DNA from: Candidatus Scalindua sp.
GTDB lineage: Bacteria; Planctomycetota; Brocadiia; Brocadiales; Scalinduaceae
Assembly (NCBI GenBank): GCA_021777035.1
Contig: JAIQZR010000054.1
Coordinates: 1-41,339, forward strand
Direction: 5' to 3'
Length of the DNA stretch: 41,339 nucleotides
This document shows positions 25,546 through 32,578 of this stretch, piece after piece. A program made the position numbers and the translations under genes. Position 1 is the first letter of the stretch. The number at the start of each line of letters is the position of its first letter. A model generated the notes under the pieces. It had not been told where the DNA came from. It saw only the letters and a program-made list of their open reading frames with translations, and made no database searches.

Positions 25546-25746
25546 TGATTTCACTCAATTCCTTTTCCAGTTTTTGGCCGTGAACACTATTTTTGTAAGA
25601 CATTATAATCAGTTTTACTGAAACCAGAAAGACGCCAGCTTTTAATAAAAGATCATGCGTAAAACCTTTGGTAAATAATGCAACACCAAAAAGTATAAGG
25701 GTAATTATTATGATGAATACGGATCCTGTATCGATTTTTTTATCAT
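25523..25746 (-). pseudogene. Small two-helix membrane protein, frameshifted in an A7 tract
   Basis: The minus strand encodes DKKIDTGSVFIIIITLILFG, then VALFTKGFTHDLLLKAGVF, LVSVKLIIMSYKNSVHG and a charged tail QKLEKELSEIKELLHSR before a stop. That is two membrane helices followed by a short coiled coil. The only suitable start, ATG at 25746, is one base out of frame across a run of seven A (T7 at 25735-25741, plus strand). With eight A it would read MIKKIDTGSV and give 75 residues. It is therefore a slippage site, a sequencing error or a fresh pseudogene. It lies just downstream of glgC, and its 3' end overlaps the TPR-gene relic. No family recognised. Confidence 0.6.
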
Positions 25747-25824
25747 TATATTAACCTCGTATTTTCAAACCTACTAAAAAGTTTCATAGCTTATTTACAC
25801 CTAATAATTCAACATGTTTTTTCT

Positions 25825-27111
25825 TCAAATAATAGTCCCATCAGTGATTACGGCTCCTTTTTCTACGACAACGATACCATCTTTGATCACATATCCTTCT
25901 CCTTCAAGATAGTCGGAATTTTTATGATTGTTGATTTTTACATTGTTACCGATATAAGCATTCTTATCTATGATTGCTCGTTCAATAATACAGTTGCTCC
26001 CAATACCCATATGTATCTCTCCCTCTTCCTTGATTTCTCTCGTTTCATAATAATCAGCACCCATAATAATAGAACCTGTGATGACAGTATTTTTATTAAT
26101 TATACTTCGTACTCCAATTACAGACCTGTTAATAGAGACGCTGTGAACAACACATCCGTCTGAAATGAGCGAGTCCTGAATATCACATTGTTCTAACCGG
26201 GAAGGGGGTAAGAATAGTGGTTGTGCATAAATGGGGTACTCTGTGTCGTAAAACGTCATCTGTGGAGAAGGAGATGCCAGGCTAAGATTGGCCTCATAGA
26301 ATGCTCGTATTGTACCAATATCTTCCCAATACCCCTTATGGAAGAAGCCGGTCAGTTTCTTCTCTCCGAGAAGACTGGGAATAATATGTTTTCCAAAATC
26401 AGCCTCTTCAGTGTTCTCCATAAGCTCGCAGAGATAATCTTTCGAAAAAACGTAAATTCCCATATTTGCCAGTACATAATCGTTGTCGGCATTCAATCCT
26501 TCTGCTTGTTTAACTGATGATGGGACATAATATGATTCAATAAGCGATGCATCTTTTGGCTTTTCTGTAAACGCCTTAATATCTCCATTATCATCTACTT
26601 TGGCAAGACCAAACTCTGATGCCTTTGCTTTGTCTACAACAGTCAGCGCAATGGTAACGTCTGCTTGACTCTTTTCGTGCTTTTCAATTATCAGGTTATA
26701 GTCCATTTTGTATAATTGATCACCTGAAAGGATCAGGCAATATTCAACATTCATATCTGCGGAAATGTGTCTGATATTTTTCCTTATGGCATCTGCAGTT
26801 CCCTGCAACCACTCTTTGTTTTCCATGCTCTGTTCAGCAGCAAGGATACGTATATATCCGCGTGAGAAATGATCAAACTTATAGGTTTCGTAAACACTTC
26901 TATTAAGGGACTCTGAATTGAATTGGGTGATGACAAAAATCTTTTTTATTCCTGAATTAATACAATTGCTCACCGGTATATCGACAAGTCGGTATTTCCC
27001 TCCAAGCGGGACAGCCGGTTTTGACCTCTCTTTTGTTAAAGGATAAAGTCTGGTTCCTTTTCCTCCTCCCAGAATAACTCCAGCTACGTGATTCATGTTT
27101 AGGTTGTTCAT
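25825..27111 (-). CDS. glgC: Glucose-1-phosphate adenylyltransferase (ADP-glucose pyrophosphorylase)
   Basis: A 428-residue GlgC that makes ADP-glucose from ATP and glucose-1-phosphate, the committed step of bacterial glycogen synthesis. The nucleotide-binding GVILGGGKGTRLYPLTKERSKPA is at residues 11-33 (with the KPAVPLGGKYRLVDIPVSN extension). The substrate-binding region SGDQLYKMDY and FTEKP follow, and a C-terminal left-handed beta-helix of hexapeptide repeats begins near residue 300. The start follows a GGAG site. A 168-base leader separates it from copy C of the TTAAC-box motif. No other glycogen gene is in the window. Confidence 0.95.
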   Translation of the reverse strand: MNNLNMNHVAGVILGGGKGTRLYPLTKERSKPAVPLGGKYRLVDIPVSNCINSGIKKIFVITQFNSESLNRSVYETYKFDHFSRGYIRILAAEQSMENKEWLQGTADAIRKNIRHISADMNVEYCLILSGDQLYKMDYNLIIEKHEKSQADVTIALTVVDKAKASEFGLAKVDDNGDIKAFTEKPKDASLIESYYVPSSVKQAEGLNADNDYVLANMGIYVFSKDYLCELMENTEEADFGKHIIPSLLGEKKLTGFFHKGYWEDIGTIRAFYEANLSLASPSPQMTFYDTEYPIYAQPLFLPPSRLEQCDIQDSLISDGCVVHSVSINRSVIGVRSIINKNTVITGSIIMGADYYETREIKEEGEIHMGIGSNCIIERAIIDKNAYIGNNVKINNHKNSDYLEGEGYVIKDGIVVVEKGAVITDGTII

Positions 27112-27278
27112 TGCTCTGCTCCTTTCACTCCAATAACGTTAGATTATAGAATGAAATTAAACATTTATGGGAAAAGTTCAACAAAATTATTTATCACTTT
27201 GAAAGTTATTTTGAATCCAATCCCTGATTCCATCTTTCACCACTCTATTACATTCAGGTGGAATAGTACGTTTGTATT

Positions 27279-27316
27279 GTTAGCCGAGTATAAAGAAATT
27301 GTTAATTATTGGTTAA
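27279..27316 (-). promoter_or_regulatory. 38-bp TTAAC-box motif, copy C (upstream of glgC)
   Basis: On the minus strand it reads TTAACC, AATAATTAACAATTTCTT, TATACT, CGGCTAAC. The first two TTAAC boxes and the 18-base spacing to TATACT match copies A and B exactly, and the third box is CTAAC. It could instead serve the plus-strand TPR gene, but in copies A and B only the minus-strand orientation leads to a nearby gene. Confidence 0.55.
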
Positions 27317-27401
27317 GAACAGGGGAAACAACTTGATATTGTCTGATTATTGTCTTAATATTCTTTATACTTAATGAGGTTAGGGTTTGGGGCTGACAGC
27401 A

Positions 27402-27453
27402 GACCTCTCTTTCGAGAGGATTCCAATTCTGGAATCCTCTCGAAAGAGAGGTC
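27402..27453. repeat. Perfect 52-bp palindrome (24-bp stem, 4-base loop)
   Basis: The arms begin GACCTCTCTTTCGAGAGGAT (left, from 27402) and pair without a mismatch over 24 bp around the loop ATTC, ending at 27453. There is no T-tract, so it is not a standard terminator. It lies in the leader of the TPR gene, 49 bases before its start. In RNA it would be an extremely stable hairpin, and in DNA a possible cruciform. Confidence 0.9.
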
Positions 27454-27502
27454 GATCACGCTTATGTAACGAATATTGATTGCTATAGAAAGGATGATAA
27501 CA

Positions 27503-28354
27503 GTGAAAAAATCAGTAAATCTAACAAGAGATCTGGTGTCCTATGGCGCCAAAGTGTTTTTGATGATGCTTCTGGCGGTATCGTTTACCTTGCCGACTTT
27601 TGCCCAGGAGGATTTGTGGGAGGAACTAAACGATCAAGCTGCTAAACTTTTACAAGAGCGGAGATATGCGGATGCAATTAAGGTGTGTGAAGAAGCAATA
27701 CAGGTTGCCACGGACACATTTACTCCTGACCATCCTTGTATTGCCATTTCCAAAAACTTGCTGGGAACGCTTTATTGGACCTATGGTAGATTCTCCGAAG
27801 CGGAACCTCTCTTCATGCAGGCTCTTCGGATTTATGAAAAGGGGCTTGGGTCGGATCATCCAAAAGTTGCTACTGTCCTGCAGAATTTAGCGGATATGTA
27901 TCTGGCCCAGGACAGATATGCTGAGGCAGAGCCCTTTTACCAGCAGGCTATTGCAATATACGAGAATGCATTTGGCCCTGACCATCCCAGTGTTGTGGCA
28001 GTTTTAAATAGCCTGGGAGGACTTTTTCAAGACCAGGGGAAAAATGTTGAAGCGTTACCGGTTTTCGAACGGGCATTGAGAATCGAAGAAAAAACAGTTG
28101 GGCCTGACCATCCTGATATTGCCACGGCGCTGAATAACCTGGCTACACTTAATTTCTACCTGGGTGCAAACGATATGGCTGAGTCCCTTTATATACGAGC
28201 ACTAGAAATATATGAAAACGCTTATGGTAAAGACCACCCATTTGTTGCAACTGTGCTGGTGAACATGGTAGAGTTTTATGAGAAGGTGGGAAGAAAAGGA
28301 GAAGCAGAAAGATTCGCAGAAAGAGTGGAACAAATTCAGTCAAAATATCAGTGA
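27503..28354 (+). CDS. Secreted tetratricopeptide-repeat protein
   Basis: About 283 residues: a signal peptide (ending near TFAQ) followed by five kinesin-light-chain-type 42-residue TPR units. Each carries a phrase such as YAEAEPFYQQAIAIYENAFG then DHPSVVAVLNSLG. TPR arrays bind partner proteins, and export suggests a periplasmic scaffold. The start is GTG at 27503 (MKKSVNLTR), 8 bases after AGGA. The degenerate copy at 25351 has ATG at the corresponding position, which supports this choice over the TTG at 27476 or ATG at 27494. Confidence 0.88.
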   Translation: MKKSVNLTRDLVSYGAKVFLMMLLAVSFTLPTFAQEDLWEELNDQAAKLLQERRYADAIKVCEEAIQVATDTFTPDHPCIAISKNLLGTLYWTYGRFSEAEPLFMQALRIYEKGLGSDHPKVATVLQNLADMYLAQDRYAEAEPFYQQAIAIYENAFGPDHPSVVAVLNSLGGLFQDQGKNVEALPVFERALRIEEKTVGPDHPDIATALNNLATLNFYLGANDMAESLYIRALEIYENAYGKDHPFVATVLVNMVEFYEKVGRKGEAERFAERVEQIQSKYQ

Positions 28355-28400
28355 TGATATAGGTTCAGAATAGGCTACAAATGATGGTAGGAGTGGGGTG

Positions 28401-28458
28401 GTTTGAACCGTTTGAACAGCTTAAACGGTTCAAACGGTTTAAGTTGTTTAAGCCGTTC
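28401..28458. repeat. Cluster of GTTTGAACCG / GTTTAAGCCG palindromic repeats
   Basis: About 58 bases made of variants of a 12-base unit in alternating orientation (GAACCGTTTGAACAGCTTAA, then ACGGTTC, ACGGTTTAAGTTGTTTAAGC). GAACCGTTT and AAACGGTTC at 28405-28431 form an inverted pair. It lies between two convergent genes, where it could end transcription from both sides. It also resembles simple repeats that expand by slippage. Confidence 0.7.
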
Positions 28459-28499
28459 TCTGACTTAACGCGCTTCAAATTTTTTGTAGCTATGCTATG

Positions 28500-28946
28500 T
28501 TATGTATCCTTCTTGAGTTGTTCGGCAACTGATGTAAAGAGGATATTTTGAGCTTCAATGAGCTTCTTATATTTGGATTCGATTCTTTCAAGGTTTTTTG
28601 ATCTTACAGCATCAAGTAGATCGCCTTCGATTTCGGCAACTTCAACTCTTTTGTAATAATCCATAGTCTCTTTCAGATGCGCCAATACAATTTTTCCGGT
28701 CAGCACGGGATGGTTATTGGTTACATTTGCGTCCTCAAATATAGTGCCATGTTCCAATTCAACTTCCAGCCCCTGTCGGAAAGTAGCAAGTGAGATATCC
28801 ATATTTGTAGTGTTTACTAATTTCAGAATCGTAGAAGCCTCTTCATCGGAAACGACAGGTTCTGTTATTAATGTCCAGTCTTTCAATCCAAGTTTGTCGC
28901 ATACTCTTTTTACTTCAGCAGTTGTTATATATTCGGTTAAAGGCAT
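28500..28946 (-). CDS. DUF5661-like protein
   Basis: A 148-residue soluble protein. The central block VELEHGTIFEDANVTNNHPV then LTGKIVLAHLKETMDYYKRV matches the recurring DUF5661 pattern (ELEHG, NVTNDDP-type, TGKIALAHL, DYY). Biochemical role unknown. The N-terminal third (MPLTEYITTAEVKRVCDKLG) looks like a small helical domain. It has an AAAGGAGC ribosome binding site. It stands alone on the minus strand, convergent with the TPR gene. Confidence 0.72.
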   Translation of the reverse strand: MPLTEYITTAEVKRVCDKLGLKDWTLITEPVVSDEEASTILKLVNTTNMDISLATFRQGLEVELEHGTIFEDANVTNNHPVLTGKIVLAHLKETMDYYKRVEVAEIEGDLLDAVRSKNLERIESKYKKLIEAQNILFTSVAEQLKKDT

Positions 28947-29093
28947 TGTTTGCTCCTTTTCTTAACAATAATGATTTCATTTTAATTCTGGAGTCTAATA
29001 GATTATGTTTTAGAAAGCAAGTTAAAATTTACACCAATAAGAGGGAGTATGCCATTGATTTTTAAGGAAAACTATCGGTATTCCTGGCCCTTT

Positions 29094-29672
29094 TTACTTG
29101 TATCTTTCGTGACAATTTTTTCTGCTCTGAGCAAGCGATTCTACTGCTGAAATCATTACTTTCAGATCAGAAGTGTTAAATGCTTCGTAGAGAGAATCTG
29201 TCTGTTTCAGAAAGGTCGCATAAAATTCTACTCCTTTGTCCGGATAGGTACACATTGTTTTTGAATCCCGACAAAATCGTTCTATCAGACTGGATTCCGG
29301 GAGGACTTGCTCTACTATGCAACTACTCTTAATAGCTTTTAAGTCTTTTGACATGCGTTTTTTCAAATCTTTGTAGCTTTCAACGTCAGGCACTGTAGAT
29401 GCCGGTTCGACTTTGTCACCCTCTTCCTTATCTTCATCATCTCCTTCATTCAATGATAATGGATTCTCTAATTTAAATTTCAATTTAGAAGAGAAGGTGT
29501 CACCTTTGGCTTTGAGACGGATCTTTACATCTGTCTCAACTGCTATAGAGCACTGCTCTCCGTTTATGGAGACTACTCCTCTTTCCAATTCTTCTGCTAA
29601 CGTTCTCAACTTCTCGGCTGCTTCATTGAGTGAAAGACAAAGCTCTTGTTTTTGCTTATTTGAGTCAGACAT
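29094..29672 (-). CDS. Amphi-Trp / XXXCH domain protein
   Basis: A 192-residue protein. The N-terminal part (about residues 1-90) has the amphi-Trp-like layout: LSLNEAAEKLRTLAEELERG, then GEQCSIAVETDVKIRLKAKG and a paired strand FSSKLKFKLENPL. After an acidic linker (about 85-100), a helical C-terminal region ends RKNCHERYK. It looks like the heme-attachment end of cytochrome c' (CxxCH) but has arginine in place of the first cysteine. This is the hallmark of the XXXCH domain described with the GAK (ATP-grasp/kinase) gene set. No GAK partners are in the window. ATGs at 29672 and 29675 both follow GGAGG. It forms a unit with the gene 23 bases upstream. Confidence 0.75.
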   Translation of the reverse strand: MSDSNKQKQELCLSLNEAAEKLRTLAEELERGVVSINGEQCSIAVETDVKIRLKAKGDTFSSKLKFKLENPLSLNEGDDEDKEEGDKVEPASTVPDVESYKDLKKRMSKDLKAIKSSCIVEQVLPESSLIERFCRDSKTMCTYPDKGVEFYATFLKQTDSLYEAFNTSDLKVMISAVESLAQSRKNCHERYK

Positions 29673-29695
29673 CATTACCTCCATTTCCTTTATGC

Positions 29696-30019
29696 TTAAG
29701 CATAGGATATTTTGGTTATAGGGTAGCTTACGCTCGAACCACTTCTGTCTTTTGCCTGTACATGAGTCCATGGTTCCTCACCGTCAGTCATTCTTACGAA
29801 ATGGAAAGGTAATGGTTGGCGTTGCTTCGGCCCGCCACTCGGATTTATGGTAATACTAACTGTTAAAATCTTTTTACTGGTTGCATGTTCGTCATCCTGA
29901 TCTACAATCACTTCGTCATCAAAGGAATCAGCCATTACAATACCATCAACCCTAAGGAATTTTGTTTTAGCTCTTAAATCCCATTCCGCTTTCGTTATCT
30001 TAATCTTCAAAGTTTCCAT
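29696..30019 (-). CDS. Small protein of unknown function, partner of the XXXCH gene
   Basis: A 107-residue protein with strand-rich sequence (LKIKITKAEWDLRAKTKFLR, VDGIVMADSF, an acidic DQDDEH turn, LTVSITINPSGGPKQRQPLP). No family recognised. There is no signal peptide or membrane helix. The start at 30019 (METLKIK) is preceded by AGGAG at a good distance. The ATG at 30031 overlaps that site and is rejected. The gene ends 23 bases before the XXXCH gene, so the two are probably co-expressed. Confidence 0.8.
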   Translation of the reverse strand: METLKIKITKAEWDLRAKTKFLRVDGIVMADSFDDEVIVDQDDEHATSKKILTVSITINPSGGPKQRQPLPFHFVRMTDGEEPWTHVQAKDRSGSSVSYPITKISYA

Positions 30020-30300
30020 ATGGTAAATCATCTCCTATTAAATAATTTGAAAAATTGCACTTAGTGGAATTAGTCAAAACAGTAAAGATATACAACACCC
30101 TTTACCCTGTGTACCTTAGCAAATACATAAGGAATTGCAACACTAAAAAGCCTGATCTCTTTCTTGTATTTTATAACAAAAATAAATCATATAATGCCAT
30201 GTGATTAAAGAAAATTAATGACTTTGAGGGATTTGTTTATAGAATAGACTACATAGCAATACAATATAATTTGTATCAAACAGAAATGGAGGAAAGAGAG

Positions 30301-31437
30301 ATGTATGTTACCGGAATTGGCAGAACAAAATTTGGAATACTAACGGAAACTATGCCGGAACTGATCTATCAGGCAATGTATAGTGCTATAAATGATAGTC
30401 CTATCTCTATTGAAGATATAGGGGCTGTATATGTTAGCAATTTTATTGGTGGTCCGTCTGAGAAGCAGTTGCATCTAAACTCAGTAGTATCAAGTTTGCT
30501 TCCTGAGCTTAGACTGCCGATTATACGTGTTGAAACAGCATGTGCATCCGGTAGCAGCGCTCTGTATCAGGCGATAATCGCTTTATCACGATTTGAAAAT
30601 ATTCTTATAGTTGGTGTTGAAAAAATGAGCAATGCGACTTCTTCTGAATGCTCTCAGAATCTGGGAATGGCTGGAGATCGAATGGCAGACCAGATGCAGG
30701 GTTTGATTTTTCCAGCACATTATGCCCTTGTCGCCCAACAGCATATGCAAAAATACGGTACTACCCATGAGGATCTCGAGTTGGTCGCATTTAAAAACCA
30801 CAATAACTCCAGACTAAACCCGTTAGCTCATTTCAGTCATAAGGATGTAACCCTTGAAATGATAAAAAACGCACCCGTCATAGCTTCTCCCTTGAATCTA
30901 TTTGATTGTTCACCAATTTCAGATGGTGCTGCTGCCGTCGTAATTTCAAGAAATAAAAGAGACGACAGGGATGTTAAAGTAACGGGATCAGCTCTAGCTA
31001 CAGATCATATCTCTTTGTCTCACCGAAAAGTACACACTTCTCTTGAGGCGGCAAAAGTGGCCAGTAAGGAGGCATATGAACTGGCAGGGATTACTCCCAA
31101 AGATCTGGATATCGTGGAGGTTCATGACTGTTTTACGATCAACGAACTTGTTGCTATGGAAGATCTTGGTATATGCAAGCCGGGGGAGAGTAAAGATTGG
31201 ATCAGGGAGGAGAGGACATCTATTAAAGGCGACGTACCAATAAATACTGATGGAGGTTTAAAGGCGGATGGTCATCCAATAGGCGCTACCGGTCTCGCCC
31301 AGGTGTTTGAAGTTACTACCCAACTGCGAGGAGAAGCAGGAGAACGCCAGGTAGACGGAGCCGAGGTTGGCCTGACACACAATATTGGTGGCGTCGGTGG
31401 GACGGCCGTAATACATATTCTTGAAAGGAGGGGTTAA
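30301..31437 (+). CDS. Thiolase-superfamily protein (archaeal acetoacetyl-CoA thiolase-like)
   Basis: 378 residues with the thiolase active-site cysteine in VETACASGSSA (Cys 81), the catalytic histidine in GGLKADGHPIGATG (His 325) and the C-terminal motif HNIGGVGG (His 360). Classical biosynthetic thiolases have a cysteine (CxGGG) at this last position, while the histidine is usual in SCP-x/archaeal thiolases that work with a DUF35 partner. The reaction would be condensation or cleavage of a 3-ketoacyl-CoA. The ATG at 30301 follows GGAGG by 8 bases. The next gene, which carries a DUF35 domain, starts 1 base after the stop, so tight coupling is likely. Confidence 0.88.
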   Translation: MYVTGIGRTKFGILTETMPELIYQAMYSAINDSPISIEDIGAVYVSNFIGGPSEKQLHLNSVVSSLLPELRLPIIRVETACASGSSALYQAIIALSRFENILIVGVEKMSNATSSECSQNLGMAGDRMADQMQGLIFPAHYALVAQQHMQKYGTTHEDLELVAFKNHNNSRLNPLAHFSHKDVTLEMIKNAPVIASPLNLFDCSPISDGAAAVVISRNKRDDRDVKVTGSALATDHISLSHRKVHTSLEAAKVASKEAYELAGITPKDLDIVEVHDCFTINELVAMEDLGICKPGESKDWIREERTSIKGDVPINTDGGLKADGHPIGATGLAQVFEVTTQLRGEAGERQVDGAEVGLTHNIGGVGGTAVIHILERRG

Positions 31438-31438
31438 C

Positions 31439-32545
31439 GTGGTATACGAGTGTGAAGATTGCCAGAAACAGTGGTATTATAACGTAAAAAAATGCATCTT
31501 CTGCCAGGGGGATGTCATAGAATTGGAGCCAGGCAAGAGCACTGTAAGAGGAATCACTAAGATAGAGATTCCCTCACCCGGACACACCAGGGTTCCCTAT
31601 TGTGATCTTCTGTTAGAGGATGAATATGGAAACTTTGAAATAAGGAAATCTTTTTCAGATCATGATTTGGGTGAAATGATAGAGGCAGTGCCGAAAGAAG
31701 CTAAAAAGGTAGCTAAAAGCAGGACTATAGGAATAGTGGGTGCGGGGACGATGGGTAGTGGTATTGCTCAGATTTGTGCTCAAACAGGTTATCATGTTCT
31801 GGTGATTGATCGGCACGAAGAGACTGCCAGAAAGGCACTCATAAAGATCGATAAAGCACTTTCTAAAACGACTAAAGATGATTTGAAACAGGAAATTCTC
31901 AACAGAATCAAGGCGACAACCAACCTGTATGAGATGGAGCATGCTGACCTTGTCATAGAGGTATTGACAGAGGATATGGAGTTGAAGAAAGAGGTTTTCA
32001 GGGAACTGGATAATGAGTGTTCCAAAGATACCATCTTTGCGACCAACACCTCTTCACTTTCTGTAACTGAGTTATCTGAGGTGCTGAAAGATCCCGGCAG
32101 GCTTGTAGGTCTTCATTTTTTCAATCCGGTTCCGAGAATGAAGCTGGTTGAAATAATACGGTCAAAGAACACATCGGAGGAAGTAATTGAATATGCAAAG
32201 GAGGTCGCATTTGAATTGGACAAAACTCCTGTAGTTACAGGTGATGCGCCAGGTTTTATTGTAAATCGACTTCTTCTGATATTCTTGAATGAAGCTATAG
32301 ATAAATACGCCGATGGTACTTCGACAGCAGCGGACATTGATAAGGCCGTGACACTGGGTCTTAATCATCCCATGGGACCGTTGGCATTATCAGATCTAAT
32401 TGGTCTTGATGTTTGTAAGGCAATTCTGGATGTGTTATATGAAGGATACAAAGAACCCAAATACAAGCCATGCAAGACACTATGCGAGATGGTTGAGAAA
32501 GGTACACTTGGCAGAAAGACAGGAGAAGGATTTTATAAGTATTAA
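31439..32545 (+). CDS. DUF35 (zinc ribbon + OB fold) fused to 3-hydroxyacyl-CoA dehydrogenase
   Basis: 368 residues, starting with GTG after AAGGAGG. Residues 1-30 form a zinc ribbon (Cys 5, 8, 19, 22). Residues about 33-90 form a short OB-like domain (STVRGITKIEIPSPG, VPYCDLLLEDEYGN), the DUF35 pattern. From residue 95 a Rossmann domain (GIVGAGTMGSGIAQ), then the dehydrogenase signature GLHFFNPVPRMKLVEII and the C-terminal domain DAPGFIVNRLLL...NHPMGPLALSDLIGLD. This enzyme class interconverts 3-ketoacyl- and 3-hydroxyacyl-CoA with NAD(H). Freestanding DUF35 proteins hold thiolase and a second enzyme together, and here the scaffold is part of the second enzyme. Confidence 0.9.
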   Translation: MVYECEDCQKQWYYNVKKCIFCQGDVIELEPGKSTVRGITKIEIPSPGHTRVPYCDLLLEDEYGNFEIRKSFSDHDLGEMIEAVPKEAKKVAKSRTIGIVGAGTMGSGIAQICAQTGYHVLVIDRHEETARKALIKIDKALSKTTKDDLKQEILNRIKATTNLYEMEHADLVIEVLTEDMELKKEVFRELDNECSKDTIFATNTSSLSVTELSEVLKDPGRLVGLHFFNPVPRMKLVEIIRSKNTSEEVIEYAKEVAFELDKTPVVTGDAPGFIVNRLLLIFLNEAIDKYADGTSTAADIDKAVTLGLNHPMGPLALSDLIGLDVCKAILDVLYEGYKEPKYKPCKTLCEMVEKGTLGRKTGEGFYKY

Positions 32546-32578
32546 TACCCCACCCTGCTTATTTGGAGGATATAGACA

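Noticed and set aside
27402-27453. The perfect palindrome as a rho-independent terminator of glgC or of an upstream gene
   Set aside because: There is no T-tract on either side, and glgC is transcribed away from it.
28401-28458. CRISPR-like array
   Set aside because: The units are about 12 bases, alternate in orientation and have no spacers of constant length.
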